From Gammaproteobacteria bacterium (GTDB taxonomy: Bacteria; Pseudomonadota; Gammaproteobacteria; Steroidobacterales; GCA-2729495): a stretch of DNA of 64,000 nucleotides. Under the pieces are notes generated by a model that saw only the letters and a program-made list of their open reading frames with translations, did no database searches and was not told the DNA's origin. A program made the translations under genes and the position numbers. Numbering within the stretch: the stretch's first letter is position 1; each line of letters opens with the position of its first letter. This document shows positions 17,217 to 27,084 of this stretch, one piece after another. The DNA lies in the NCBI GenBank assembly GCA_015709695.1, contig CP054183.1, positions 992,001 through 1,056,000 on the forward strand, read 5' to 3'.

Positions 17217-18644
17217 ATGAGCAGCAAGTTCGATGTCGTCGTCATCGGCGGCGGGCCCGCCGGCTACGTGGCCGCGATCCGCGCGGCGCAGAACGGCCTG
17301 TCCACGGCCTGCATCGATGCCTGGGTCACGCCCGAGGGCAAGCCCTCGCTGGGTGGCACCTGCCTCAATGCCGGCTGCATTCCCTCCAAGGCGCTGCTCG
17401 AGTCCTCCGAACTCCTGCATCGTGCCCGCCACGAGTTCTCCACCCACGGCATCCGCCTGGGCAGCGTGGACCTCGACCTGCCGGCCATGCAGGCGCGAAA
17501 GGCGGCCATCGTCGCCCAGCTCTGCGGCGGCATCCAGGGGCTGTTCAAGGCCAATGGCGTCACCTCGCTGGCGGGCCATGGCCAGCTGTTGCCGGGCAAC
17601 AAGGTGCGCTTCACGCCGGCGGCGGGCGAGCCGCGGCTGCTGGAGGCCACGAACGTGATCCTCGCCACCGGATCGGCGCCGACCGCGCTGCAGTCCCTGC
17701 CGTTCGACGGCGAGCGCGTGGTCGACTCGGCCGGCGCGCTGGCCTTCGACGCCGTGCCGGGGCGCCTCGGCGTCATCGGTGCCGGCGTCATCGGCCTCGA
17801 GCTCGGCAGCGTCTGGCGCCGGCTCGGCGCCGAAGTCACCATCCTCGAAGCCATGGACCGCTTCCTGTTCATGGCCGACGGGCAGATCGCCAAGGAGGCG
17901 GAGCGGCAGTTCCGCCGCCAGGGGCTGGACATCCACCTGGGCGCGAAGGTGCAGTCCGGGGAGCGCACCGCCGGCGGCGTCCGCCTGCGCTACGAGGACC
18001 GCCAGGGTTCCCACGAGATCGAGGTCGACAAGGTCGTGGTGGCGGTGGGCCGCCGACCCTGGACCGAGGGCCTCCTCGATCCGCTGGCCGGTGTGGCGGT
18101 GGACGCGCGCGGGTTCATCGAGGTCGACGGGCAGTGCCGCACGACGGTCGCCGGCGTCTGGGCGATCGGCGACGTGGTACGCGGCCCGATGCTGGCGCAC
18201 AAGGGATCCGAGGAGGGCGTGATGGTCGCCGACCTGATCGCCGGCCGCTACGGCCACATGAACTACAGCATCATCCCGTCGGTGATCTACACGACACCCG
18301 AGATCGCCTGGGTGGGGCGTACCGAGGATGAACTCCGCCAGGCGGGCATCGCCTGGAAGGCGGGCACGTTCAACTTCGCCGCCAGTGGCCGCGCCAAGGC
18401 CATGGACCAGGCGGCCGGGCTGGTCAAGGTACTGGCGGATGCCGGCTCCGACGAGATCCTCGGCGTGCATGTCTGCGGGCCCATGGCCGGCGAGCTGATC
18501 GCCGAGGCGGTGGTCGCCATGGAGTTCCAGGGCACCGCGGAGGACCTGCAGCGCACCATCCATGCGCATCCGACGCTCGCCGAGGCGGTGCACGAGGCGG
18601 CGCTGTCGGTCGACCGGCGCGCGATCCACGCCATCAATCGCTGA
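17217..18644 (+). CDS. lpdA: Dihydrolipoyl dehydrogenase (E3)
   Basis: FAD-dependent disulfide oxidoreductase (475 residues) that reoxidises the lipoyl groups of the complex with NAD+. The FAD motif GGGPAGYVAA is at about residues 11-20, the redox disulfide Cys49/Cys54 is in GGTCLNAGCIPSK, and the NAD motif GAGVIGLELGS is in the middle. The C-terminal HAHPTLAEAVHE holds the catalytic His451-Glu456 pair. Its start lies 4 bases after the sucB stop, so the complex is encoded as one operon. It may also serve the pyruvate complex, which is not seen in the window. Confidence 0.97.
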   Translation: MSSKFDVVVIGGGPAGYVAAIRAAQNGLSTACIDAWVTPEGKPSLGGTCLNAGCIPSKALLESSELLHRARHEFSTHGIRLGSVDLDLPAMQARKAAIVAQLCGGIQGLFKANGVTSLAGHGQLLPGNKVRFTPAAGEPRLLEATNVILATGSAPTALQSLPFDGERVVDSAGALAFDAVPGRLGVIGAGVIGLELGSVWRRLGAEVTILEAMDRFLFMADGQIAKEAERQFRRQGLDIHLGAKVQSGERTAGGVRLRYEDRQGSHEIEVDKVVVAVGRRPWTEGLLDPLAGVAVDARGFIEVDGQCRTTVAGVWAIGDVVRGPMLAHKGSEEGVMVADLIAGRYGHMNYSIIPSVIYTTPEIAWVGRTEDELRQAGIAWKAGTFNFAASGRAKAMDQAAGLVKVLADAGSDEILGVHVCGPMAGELIAEAVVAMEFQGTAEDLQRTIHAHPTLAEAVHEAALSVDRRAIHAINR

Positions 18645-18790
18645 ATCGGGCTGCCGCAGCCGGCCCGGCCGGCGCCCGGTTTCGGTTATGATGCCGGCGT
18701 TGTCGTCGCGAGGACCCGCCAGCCGCGGGCGCTCGCCATTTCCGCAGGCGCCAGGCCGTCCCGGCCGGTGCCGCTCCGGACGGGATGCGC

Positions 18791-19537
<747 letters not shown>

Positions 19538-19555
19538 GGCGGCCAGCGCAGGGTC

Positions 19556-20095
19556 ATGGGGGCGGCAGGCCATGCGGGCTGGACACGCATCCTCGGCATC
19601 GATCCCGGCTCCCGCGTCACCGGCTGGGGTGTGGTGGATGCCGGCGGCGCCACGGTGCGCTACGTGGCGAGCGGCTGCATCCGCACCGAAGGCGAGGACC
19701 TGCCGGCGCGCCTGCGCGAGATCTTCGCCGGCGTGGGCGCCATCGTCGCCGCCCACCAGCCGGTGGAACTCGCCGTGGAGCGCGTCTTCGTGCATCGCAA
19801 CGCCGACAGCGCGCTGAAGCTGGGCCAGGCCCGTGCCGCCGCCATCTGTGCCAGCTTCGATCGGCAGCTGACGGTGCACGAGTACGCGGCCCGGGCCGTG
19901 AAACTGGCGGTGGTGGGCCAGGGCGGCGCCGAGAAGCCGCAGGTGGCGCACATGGTGCGCGCGCTGCTGCAGCCGCCGGCACCGCTGGCGGCCGACGAGG
20001 CCGATGCACTGGCCGTCGCGCTGTGCCACGCCCATACGCGGCCCCTCGGCGCGCGCCTGGTGGGCATGGGGCGGCTGCGCGTGGTGCGGCGATGA
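19556..20095 (+). CDS. ruvC: Crossover junction endodeoxyribonuclease RuvC
   Basis: Holliday-junction resolvase, 179 residues. RNase H-like fold with catalytic acids in ILGIDPGSRVTGWG (first Asp), LAVERVFVHRNADSALKLGQ (Glu) and ADEADALAVALCHA near the C-terminus (two Asp). It nicks both strands symmetrically after RuvAB branch migration. The TGA stop overlaps the ruvA ATG by four bases (ATGA), showing coupling in ruvCAB. Confidence 0.96.
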   Translation: MGAAGHAGWTRILGIDPGSRVTGWGVVDAGGATVRYVASGCIRTEGEDLPARLREIFAGVGAIVAAHQPVELAVERVFVHRNADSALKLGQARAAAICASFDRQLTVHEYAARAVKLAVVGQGGAEKPQVAHMVRALLQPPAPLAADEADALAVALCHAHTRPLGARLVGMGRLRVVRR

Positions 20096-20706
20096 TCGGT
20101 TTCCTGCGCGGCACGCTGGTGCACAAGGATCCGCCGCAGCTGCTGGTCGAGGTGGCCGGTGTCGGCTACGAGGTGGAGGCGCCCGCGTCCACCTGGGTGC
20201 GCCTGCCGGAGATCGGCGGCCAAGTGCAGCTGCGCACGCACCTGGTGATCCGCGAGGACCAGCACCTGCTGTTCGGCTTTGCCTCCGAGGCGGAGCGGCG
20301 GCTGTTCCGCGACCTGCTCAAGGTGACCGGCGTCGGCGCGCGCATCGCGCTGGCCATCCTCTCCGGCATCAGCGTCGATGGCTTCGTGCGCTGTGTGCAG
20401 GCGCGTGACACGGCGGCGCTCACGCGGGTGCCGGGTGTGGGCCGCAAGACGGCCGAGCGGCTGATCCTCGACCTGCGCGAGCGTGTCGAGGAAATGGCTG
20501 CGGCCGGCCTCGGTGCCGCCGTGGCGCCGGCGGACCCTCCCGCGGCCCGGGCCGAGGCCGAGGTCGTCGATGCACTGCAGGCGCTGGGATATCGCCCGGT
20601 GGAAGCGCGCCGCCTGGTGGAGCAGGCGCAGGCGGCCGGGGCGACGACGACGGCCGACATCCTGCGCGCTGCCCTCAGGGCGGCGGCGCCCGGCGGACGC
20701 AGCTGA
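20092..20706 (+). CDS. ruvA: Holliday junction branch migration protein RuvA
   Basis: Protein of 204 residues: N-terminal OB fold ([20 protein letters not shown]), two helix-hairpin-helix motifs ([16 protein letters not shown] and [18 protein letters not shown]), a linker, and a C-terminal UBA-like domain (about residues 157-204) that contacts RuvB. It forms the tetramer that holds the junction. ATG 20092 overlaps the ruvC stop; ruvB starts 10 bases after its end. Confidence 0.96.
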   Translation: MIGFLRGTLVHKDPPQLLVEVAGVGYEVEAPASTWVRLPEIGGQVQLRTHLVIREDQHLLFGFASEAERRLFRDLLKVTGVGARIALAILSGISVDGFVRCVQARDTAALTRVPGVGRKTAERLILDLRERVEEMAAAGLGAAVAPADPPAARAEAEVVDALQALGYRPVEARRLVEQAQAAGATTTADILRAALRAAAPGGRS

Positions 20707-20716
20707 GGCCCGCGCC

Positions 20717-21811
20717 ATGACGGATGCACAACCGGAACGGATCGTTGCCGCCGCCGGTCGCGGCGAGGAGGAGGCCTACGAGCGGGCCATCCGCCCGCGC
20801 ACGCTGGCGGACTACATCGGGCAGGCATCGGTGAAGCGGCAGATGCAGATCTTCGTGCAGGCCGCGCGCCAGCGTGCCGAAGCGCTGGACCATGTGCTGA
20901 TCTTCGGTCCCCCTGGCCTCGGCAAGACCACTCTGGCGCACATCGTCGCCAACGAACTGGGCGTGAACCTGCGGCACACCTCCGGGCCGGTGCTGGAACG
21001 CCCGGGTGACCTCGCGGCGCTGCTGACCAACCTCGAGGCCCGCGACGTGCTGTTCGTCGACGAGATCCACCGCCTCAGCCCGGTCGTGGAAGAAGTGCTC
21101 TACCCGGCCATGGAGGACTTCCAGCTCGACATCATGATCGGCGAGGGTCCGGCTGCACGTTCGATCAAACTCGACCTGCCGCCCTTCACGCTGGTGGGCG
21201 CGACCACCCGGGCGGGCCTGCTGACCTCGCCGCTGCGTGACCGCTTCGGCATCGTGCAGCGCCTGGAGTTCTATACCGAGGACGAGTTGCACGACATCGT
21301 CAGTCGCGCGGCCCACATCCTCGGTGTGGCCATCGATGCCGGGGGCGCGCGGCTCATCGCCGCCCGCGCCCGCGGCACGCCGCGCATCGCCAACCGGCTG
21401 CTGCGGCGCGCGCGCGACTATGCCGAGGTCAAGGGCAGCGGCCGGGTGGACGAAGCCACGGCCCGCGCCGCCATGGACATGCTCGAGGTCGATCCGAACG
21501 GCTTCGACACCATGGACCGGCGCCTGCTGCTGACCATCATCGAGAACTTCGGCGGCGGGCCGGTGGGCATCGAGTCGCTGGCCGCGGCGGTCAGCGAGGA
21601 GCGCGGCACCATCGAGGATGTACTGGAACCGTTCCTCATCCAGCGCGGCTTCCTGATGCGCACGCCCCGGGGGCGGATGGCCACGGCGCGTGCCTACCAG
21701 CATTTCGGCCTGCCCGTGCCGCGCAGCGCACGCGAGTCCTCGCTCTCGCTGTTTGCGGGCCACGAGGGCCACGAGGGCCAGGAGGGCCAGGCGCCGGGCG
21801 ACGGCGACTGA
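20717..21811 (+). CDS. ruvB: Holliday junction branch migration helicase RuvB
   Basis: AAA+ motor of 364 residues. Walker A is [12 protein letters not shown] (about residues 63-74), Walker [10 protein letters not shown], sensor 1 GATTRAG, arginine-finger region LRDRFG, and the winged-helix C-terminal domain includes [13 protein letters not shown]. The end is unusual: after the conserved last helix and SLFA it continues [17 protein letters not shown], encoded by a short tandem repeat (9-bp units from about 21760). The extra tail is probably disordered. Standard RuvB proteins are about 335-350 residues. Confidence 0.96.
   Translation: MTDAQPERIVAAAGRGEEEAYERAIRPRTLADYIGQASVKRQMQIFVQAARQRAEALDHVLIFGPPGLGKTTLAHIVANELGVNLRHTSGPVLERPGDLAALLTNLEARDVLFVDEIHRLSPVVEEVLYPAMEDFQLDIMIGEGPAARSIKLDLPPFTLVGATTRAGLLTSPLRDRFGIVQRLEFYTEDELHDIVSRAAHILGVAIDAGGARLIAARARGTPRIANRLLRRARDYAEVKGSGRVDEATARAAMDMLEVDPNGFDTMDRRLLLTIIENFGGGPVGIESLAAAVSEERGTIEDVLEPFLIQRGFLMRTPRGRMATARAYQHFGLPVPRSARESSLSLFAGHEGHEGQEGQAPGDGD
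21760..21789 (+). repeat. Short 9-bp tandem repeat in the 3' end of ruvB
   Basis: GGCCACGAG occurs twice, followed by GGCCAGGAG and a partial unit GGCCAG. It keeps the frame (units of nine bases) and produces the [11 protein letters not shown] tail. Such repeats can change length by slippage without shifting the frame. Confidence 0.65.
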
Positions 21812-21818
21812 AGCAGGC

Positions 21819-22259
21819 ATGACCGGCACATCCCCCGCAGGCTGGCACCAGTTTCCGGTGCGCGTGTACTTCGAGGACACCGATGCACAGGGCGTCGTGT
21901 ACTACGCCAACTACCTGCGCTTCATGGAGCGGGGCCGCACGGAGTGGCTGCGCAGCCACGGCGTCGAGCAGGACCAGCTGCTGGCGGCACACGGCCTGTG
22001 CTTTTCCGTCACGGCGGCCGACCTGCGGTTCCACCAGCCGGCGCGTTTCAACGACGAGCTGCTGGTGCGCACGCGGCTCGTCGGCCGTGAACGGGTGCGC
22101 TTCTCGCTGGACCAGCAGGTGTGCCGCGCCGGCGACGGCGTGCTGCTGGCGAGCGCGCGCTGCGAGGCCGCCTGCCTCGAGGCGGCGAACTTCCGTCCAC
22201 GGCGGATACCGCCGGGAATCCTGCCCGATATCCTTACAGGGACCGACCGACATGGGTGA
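21819..22259 (+). CDS. ybgC: Tol-Pal-associated acyl-CoA thioesterase YbgC
   Basis: Hot-dog-fold thioesterase of 146 residues. The family motif YFEDTDAQGVVYYANYLRFM has the catalytic Asp at about residue 22. First gene of the Tol-Pal cluster, 7 bases after ruvB and 6 bases before tolQ. YbgC acts on acyl-CoA or acyl-ACP and is linked to phospholipid metabolism at the division site. ATG 21819 is chosen over the frame extension inside ruvB. Confidence 0.93.
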   Translation: MTGTSPAGWHQFPVRVYFEDTDAQGVVYYANYLRFMERGRTEWLRSHGVEQDQLLAAHGLCFSVTAADLRFHQPARFNDELLVRTRLVGRERVRFSLDQQVCRAGDGVLLASARCEAACLEAANFRPRRIPPGILPDILTGTDRHG

Positions 22260-22265
22260 TGACGC

Positions 22266-22967
22266 ATGACCGGAAGCCATTCCTTCCTCGACCTGGTGCT
22301 GGGCGCGAGTTTCGTCGTGCAGCTGGTGCTGCTGTTGCTGGTGAGCGCCTCGATCGCCTCCTGGGCGATCATCCTGCGCAAGCGCCGGACGCTGCGCGAG
22401 GCGGCGCTGGGATCCGACGCCTTCGAGAGCACTTTCTGGGGTGGTGGCGATCTCACGGCGATCTACCGCGACGTGACCAAGGCCGGCAGCGCGCCGAGCG
22501 GCATGGCCGGACTGTTCGAGGCGGGCTTCCGCGAGTTCCGCCGGCTGGCGCAGCAACCGGGGCTGGCGCCCCAGCAGTTGCTCGAGGGCTGCCGTCGTGC
22601 CATGCAGGTGGCGCAGATGCGCGAGATGGATCGCCTCGAGCAGAACCTGGCCACGCTGGCCACCATCGGTTCCACCAGCCCCTATGTCGGGCTGTTCGGC
22701 ACCGTCTGGGGCATCATGAATTCCTTCCAGGCCATCGGCAACGTGCAGTCGGCGACGCTGGCAATGGTGGCGCCGGGCATCTCCGAGGCGCTGATCGCCA
22801 CGGCCATGGGGCTGTTCGCCGCCATCCCGGCGGTGATCGCCTACAACCGCTATGCCGACAAGGTGACGCGCCTGGAGGTGCGCTTCGATACCTTCACCGA
22901 GGAGTTCTCGGCCATCCTGCAGCGCCACGCGCACCCGCGGCCGGCGGGCGAGCGCGAGGGGAAGTAG
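22266..22967 (+). CDS. tolQ: Tol-Pal system proton channel subunit TolQ
   Basis: Inner-membrane protein (233 residues) of the ExbB/TolQ/MotA family. It has one N-terminal membrane helix (about residues 15-36), a long cytoplasmic loop, and two further helices in TIGSTSPYVGLFGTVWGIMN and LIATAMGLFAAIPAVIAYN, the latter holding the conserved Thr of the channel. With TolR it uses the proton gradient to energise TolA. It follows ybgC and overlaps no gene; tolR begins 6 bases later. Confidence 0.96.
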   Translation: MTGSHSFLDLVLGASFVVQLVLLLLVSASIASWAIILRKRRTLREAALGSDAFESTFWGGGDLTAIYRDVTKAGSAPSGMAGLFEAGFREFRRLAQQPGLAPQQLLEGCRRAMQVAQMREMDRLEQNLATLATIGSTSPYVGLFGTVWGIMNSFQAIGNVQSATLAMVAPGISEALIATAMGLFAAIPAVIAYNRYADKVTRLEVRFDTFTEEFSAILQRHAHPRPAGEREGK

Positions 22968-22973
22968 CCGCCC

Positions 22974-23423
22974 ATGCGCCGCAAGCCGAAACGCCGCCTC
23001 ATGGGCGAGATCAACGTGGTGCCCTACATCGACGTGATGCTGGTGCTGCTCATCATCTTCATGGTGACCGCGCCGCTGCTGACCCAGGGCGTGGAGGTGG
23101 AGTTGCCCAAGGCGGCCGCCGAACCGATCGACTCGGGAAAGAACGACGAGCCGCTGGTGCTCTCGGTGGATGCCGCCGGCCGCTTCTACCTCAGTGTGGG
23201 TGACCGCGAGGATGCGCCCATCGACGCCGAGCGAGTGGTGGGACTCGCCTCGGCCGTGCTGCGCCGCAAGCCGGAGACGCCGGTGCTGGTGAAGGCGGAC
23301 CAGAAGGTGGCGTACGGGCGCGTCGTCGAGGCCATGGTGCTGCTCCAGCAGGCCGGGGCGACCAAGGTCGGCTTCCTCACCGACCCGCCCGACACTTCCC
23401 GCAGGCGGCGCGGTCAGACCTAG
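22974..23423 (+). CDS. tolR: Tol-Pal system protein TolR
   Basis: ExbD/TolR family, 149 residues. One membrane helix near the N-terminus contains the essential Asp (VVPYIDVMLVLLIIFMVTAP, Asp at about residue 18), preceded by basic cytoplasmic residues (RRKPKRRLMGEIN). The periplasmic domain carries PVLVKADQKVAYGRVVEAM, the dimer region. It partners TolQ in the stator complex. Confidence 0.95.
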   Translation: MRRKPKRRLMGEINVVPYIDVMLVLLIIFMVTAPLLTQGVEVELPKAAAEPIDSGKNDEPLVLSVDAAGRFYLSVGDREDAPIDAERVVGLASAVLRRKPETPVLVKADQKVAYGRVVEAMVLLQQAGATKVGFLTDPPDTSRRRRGQT

Positions 23424-23452
23424 GACCATTGTCCGGGCTGCATCCCCTACGC

Positions 23453-24328
23453 ATGACTGAAACCCTGAGGTTCCAGAACGAGTTCCTGCGCGAGCACGGC
23501 GTGGTGCTCACGGTGTCGGCGCTGCTGCACCTGGCCTTGCTGGTGTTGCTGGCGCTCAACCTCGACCTGCTGCCCCGGACTCCGCCGCAGCCGGCGCGCC
23601 TGGCGATCCAGGCGACGGTGATCGACAGCCGCGCCGAGCGCCAGCGCGCGGCCGAGGCGCTGCAGCGCGCGCGGCTGGCGGAACAGGCCGAGCAGCAGCG
23701 ACGCGAAAGGGAAGACGCCAGGCGCGAAGCCGAGGCCCGCCGCCTCGCCGACCAGCGCCGGCAGGCCGAGCAGGAGCGCCAGGCCCAGGCCCAGGCGCGC
23801 GAGCGCGAAGCCGCGCAGCGCAGGGCGGATGCGCAGCAGAAGGCCCGGGCGCAGGAGAAGGCCGAGGCCGAAGCCAGGGCCGAAGCCAGTGCCGAAGCCA
23901 GTGCCAGGGCACAGGCCGATGCCCAGGCAGCCGCGAAGGCGAAGGCGGAAGCCGAAGCCCGGGCCAGGGCCGAGAAGCGCCGTGCGCAGAGCCAGGCCGA
24001 CCTCGCGCGCCAGATGGCGGAGGAGGAAGCGCTGGCGGCGGTGGCCGGATCGCCGGCGGCCGCGGAGTACCGGGACATCATCGCCCAGAAGGTGCGGCGC
24101 AACTGGAACCAGCCGCCGAGCGCCAGGACGGGCGACAGCTGCGAGGTGCGTGTCCAGCAGATCCCGGGTGGCGAGGTGACCTCCGCGGTGGCCTTCAACT
24201 GCACCGGCGATGCCGCCTTCGCGCGTTCGGTCGAGGCCGCGGTGCTGCGGGCCTCGCCGCTGCCGCTGCCCTCGGATCCGCGCCTGTTCGACCGGAACTT
24301 GCTCTTTACCTTCAAACCGGAACAATAG
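23453..24328 (+). CDS. tolA: Cell envelope protein TolA
   Basis: Protein of 291 residues in three parts: a membrane anchor (about residues 20-40, VSALLHLALLVLLALNLDLL); a long Ala/Glu/Arg/Lys-rich helical stalk (about 60-195) with repeated AEA and ARA units that spans the periplasm; and a C-terminal TolA domain (about 200-291, EYRDIIAQKVRRNWNQPP, CEVRVQQIPGGEV) that binds Pal, TolB and CpoB. It transmits force from TolQR to the outer membrane. The start is uncertain: TTG 23429 would add eight residues; ATG 23453 is given because it begins at the conserved N-terminus. Confidence 0.93.
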   Translation: MTETLRFQNEFLREHGVVLTVSALLHLALLVLLALNLDLLPRTPPQPARLAIQATVIDSRAERQRAAEALQRARLAEQAEQQRREREDARREAEARRLADQRRQAEQERQAQAQAREREAAQRRADAQQKARAQEKAEAEARAEASAEASARAQADAQAAAKAKAEAEARARAEKRRAQSQADLARQMAEEEALAAVAGSPAAAEYRDIIAQKVRRNWNQPPSARTGDSCEVRVQQIPGGEVTSAVAFNCTGDAAFARSVEAAVLRASPLPLPSDPRLFDRNLLFTFKPEQ

Positions 24329-24347
24329 CCGCCCTCCGGAGGTCGAT

Positions 24348-25667
24348 GTGCACGCCATGCCGAAGCACCTGTTGCCGAGATTTGTCGCGTTCTGCTGCCT
24401 GACCATGCTGGCATTGCCGCTTCCGGCGCAGCTGCGCATCGAGATCGTCGGTGGCGTGGCCCGGCCGGTGCCCATCGCCGTCGTGCCCTTCGGCTGGCAG
24501 GGCGCGGGCACGGCACCCTTCGATGTGGCCGGCCTCGTTGCCCGGGACCTGGCGAGTTCCGGCCGCTTCGAGCCCCTGGCCGGGCGTGACCTGGTGCAAC
24601 GGCCGACGACCGAGGCCGAGGTGGACCTCGGGGACTGGAAGGCCGTCGGCGCCGAGGCCGTGGTGATCGGCCAGCTGCGCGAGACAGCGGCCGGCCAGTA
24701 CGACATCGAGTTCCTCGTCTTCGACGTGCTGCGTGGCCAGCGGCTGCTGCGCTATCGCCAGCCGGCCACTGCCGCCGAGCTGCGCCTGGCGGCGCATCGC
24801 GTGGCCGACGTCGTCTACGAGAAGCTGACGGGCGTCCCCGGCATCTTCTCCACGCGCATCGCCTACGTGGCGGCGCTGCACAAGGGCGGCAAGCCGGACA
24901 TCTACCGGCTGATCATCGCGGATGCCGACGGGGCCAACGAGCAGGTCATGGTGGAATCGCGCGAGCCGATCATGTCGCCGGCCTGGTCGCCGGACGGGCG
25001 CAAGCTCGCCTACGTGTCGTTCGAGAACAAGGTGGCCGAGATCTATGTGCAGACCGTGCGCAGCGGGGCGCGGCAGAAAGTCTCGGCGCGCTCCGGCGTC
25101 AACGGCTCGCCCGCCTGGTCCCCGGATGGGCGCATGCTGGCGCTGACCTTGTCACGGGGGGAGGGCAACCTCGACCTGTTCACCCTCGACCTGGGCTCCC
25201 AGGTGCTCACGCGCCTGACCGACCAGCGCTCCATCGAGACCGAGCCGGCCTGGTCCATCGACGGGCGCAGCATCTACTTCACCTCGGACCGGGCCGGGGG
25301 GCCGCAGATCTACCGCATTCTCGCCACGGGTGGCGGCGCCCAGCGGGTCAGCTTCGAGGGCAACTACAACGCGCGGCCGCGCGTGTCCCCCGACGGCAAG
25401 CGGCTGGCCGTGGTGACCAATGACCGGGGCAACTATAGAATTGCCATCCTCGACCTGGAGCGCGGTTTCAGCCAGGTCCTCACCGACGGGCGGCAGGACG
25501 AGTCGCCGAGCTTCGCGCCCAATGGCGAGACGCTGATCTACGCCACCCGCGAGGGCGGGCGCGGCGTGCTCGCCACGGTGTCGGCGGACGGGCGTGTCCG
25601 GCAGCGGATCCCGGCGGCAGAGGGCGATGTGCGCGAGCCGGCCTGGTCGCCGTTCCGCACGAACTGA
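24348..25667 (+). CDS. tolB: Tol-Pal system beta-propeller protein TolB
   Basis: Periplasmic protein of about 439 residues. A signal peptide (RFVAFCCLTMLALPLPAQ) is followed by an N-terminal domain (IAVVPFGWQG) and a six-bladed propeller with repeated SPAWSPDGRKLAYVS / GSPAWSPDGRMLALT units. TolB cycles between Pal and TolA. GTG 24348 lies 5 bases after a GGAGG site and is used as the start; ATG 24357, nine bases later, is the alternative. Confidence 0.94.
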   Translation: MHAMPKHLLPRFVAFCCLTMLALPLPAQLRIEIVGGVARPVPIAVVPFGWQGAGTAPFDVAGLVARDLASSGRFEPLAGRDLVQRPTTEAEVDLGDWKAVGAEAVVIGQLRETAAGQYDIEFLVFDVLRGQRLLRYRQPATAAELRLAAHRVADVVYEKLTGVPGIFSTRIAYVAALHKGGKPDIYRLIIADADGANEQVMVESREPIMSPAWSPDGRKLAYVSFENKVAEIYVQTVRSGARQKVSARSGVNGSPAWSPDGRMLALTLSRGEGNLDLFTLDLGSQVLTRLTDQRSIETEPAWSIDGRSIYFTSDRAGGPQIYRILATGGGAQRVSFEGNYNARPRVSPDGKRLAVVTNDRGNYRIAILDLERGFSQVLTDGRQDESPSFAPNGETLIYATREGGRGVLATVSADGRVRQRIPAAEGDVREPAWSPFRTN

Positions 25668-25732
25668 TTTCGACGGGGATGCCGCGGATGGTCCGCGGCG
25701 CCCATCGAGCCAATGCAGGAGTGACGAGTTTC

Positions 25733-26269
25733 ATGAGCATCAAGAATGTCTGCCTGGTTCTGATGATGGTCGTACTCGCGGGTTGCGCGGGCAAGGGCAC
25801 CAAGGAGCAGGATGCGCTCGGCTATGGCACCCAGTCGGGTGCGGCAGCCGGCGCCCAGTCGGGCGGGGTCGCCGATGGCGGCATGGGCCAGGGCACGGCC
25901 ATCGATGATTCCGCCGCAGCCGGTCCCAGGGCGTCGGTGAAGAACCGCACCGTGTACTTCGACTACGACCGCGATGACATCAAGGCCGATTTCCGCGAGA
26001 TCGTCGCCGCCCATGGCCGCTACCTGGCCGCCAACCCGGGCACCCGGGTCCGGCTCGAAGGCCACACCGACGAGCGTGGCAGCCGCGAGTACAACATCGG
26101 CCTCGGCGAGCGCCGCGCGCAGGCGGTCAAGCAGGCCCTGCTGCTGCAGGGGGCGGCAGCGAGCCAGATCAGCACCGTCAGCTACGGCGAGGAACGCCCG
26201 GCCGCCACCGGCAGCGACGAGGAGTCCTGGGCGCTGAATCGTCGCGTCGAAATCGTCTACGCACCCTGA
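25733..26269 (+). CDS. pal: Peptidoglycan-associated lipoprotein Pal
   Basis: Outer-membrane lipoprotein of 178 residues. The lipobox VLAGC has the acylated Cys at residue 18, then a Gly/Ala/Ser linker. The OmpA-like domain (about residues 70-178) has VYFDYDRDDIK and the peptidoglycan-binding GHTDERGSREYNIGLGERRA. It ties the outer membrane to the wall and is positioned by Tol. ATG 25733 starts the lipoprotein signal; the open frame from 25679 has no use for the extra residues. Confidence 0.95.
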   Translation: MSIKNVCLVLMMVVLAGCAGKGTKEQDALGYGTQSGAAAGAQSGGVADGGMGQGTAIDDSAAAGPRASVKNRTVYFDYDRDDIKADFREIVAAHGRYLAANPGTRVRLEGHTDERGSREYNIGLGERRAQAVKQALLLQGAAASQISTVSYGEERPAATGSDEESWALNRRVEIVYAP

Positions 26270-26276
26270 GCCGGCA

Positions 26277-27050
26277 ATGAGTACGCGCGGCACCTCGTAC
26301 GCAACGCTGGCACTCGCCGCCCTGGCCGTCATGGCCGGCGGGTGCCAGATGGTGCCTCCCGAGGAGGACCCGGGTCACCTGAAGCAGGTGGAGCTGGACA
26401 ACCGCCTGACGCGGGTGGAGCGCGTGGTCGAGAACCAGGGACTGATGAACCTCATGTCCCAGATCGACAGCCTGCAGAAGGAGAACCGCTCGCTGCGCAA
26501 CGACGTCGAGACCCTGCGCAACACGGTGGAGCAGGGTGGCGAGCGCCAGCGCCAGCTCTACCTCGATCTCGACCAGCGCCTGCAGGCCCTGGAGAAACGC
26601 GGTGCAGTGGCCGAACCGGGCGCAGCGGCCGTGGCTGGGGCGGCTGCCGCCGCGACGGCGGCCGGCGATGACCGTGCCAGCTACCAGGCCGCCTTCGACC
26701 TGCTCAAGCAGGGACGCTACGAGCAGGGCACGCAGGCTTTCCGGCAGTTCCTCGCCAGCTACCCGCAGAGCAGCCTGGCGGACAACGGCCAGTACTGGCT
26801 GGCGGAGAGCCTCTACGTGGCGCAGAAGTACAAGGAGGCCTTGCCGGAATTCGAGGCCGTGATGTCGAGGTACCCGCAGTCACGCAAGGCACCCGATGCG
26901 CTGCTGAAGGTCGGCTACTGCAACTACGAGCTCAAGCGCTACGACGCCGCCCGCAAGGCGCTGACGACGGTCGTGCAGAATTACGGCGACACGACCGCCG
27001 CCCGCCTCGCCAGCCAGCGCCTGCAATCCATGGCCGGCGAGGGCCACTGA
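26277..27050 (+). CDS. cpoB: Cell division coordinator CpoB (YbgF)
   Basis: Periplasmic protein of 257 residues. A signal sequence is followed by a trimerising coiled coil (about residues 35-100, LDNRLTRVERVVENQGLM and QKENRSLRNDVETLRNTV), an Ala-rich linker, and TPR repeats (about 130-257, YQAAFDLLKQGRYEQGTQAF, GQYWLAESLYVAQKYKEALP). CpoB links Tol action with PBP1B during division. MAGGCQ near residue 23 could be a lipobox, which would make it a lipoprotein, unlike E. coli CpoB. Confidence 0.93.
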   Translation: MSTRGTSYATLALAALAVMAGGCQMVPPEEDPGHLKQVELDNRLTRVERVVENQGLMNLMSQIDSLQKENRSLRNDVETLRNTVEQGGERQRQLYLDLDQRLQALEKRGAVAEPGAAAVAGAAAAATAAGDDRASYQAAFDLLKQGRYEQGTQAFRQFLASYPQSSLADNGQYWLAESLYVAQKYKEALPEFEAVMSRYPQSRKAPDALLKVGYCNYELKRYDAARKALTTVVQNYGDTTAARLASQRLQSMAGEGH

Positions 27051-27084
27051 TCGCGGCACCGCGGGTGCCGCCGTGCCCACGGCC

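Noticed and set aside
23690-24000. Repetitive DNA in the middle of tolA
   Set aside because: It encodes the Ala/Glu/Arg-rich helical stalk normal for TolA, not a mobile or satellite repeat.
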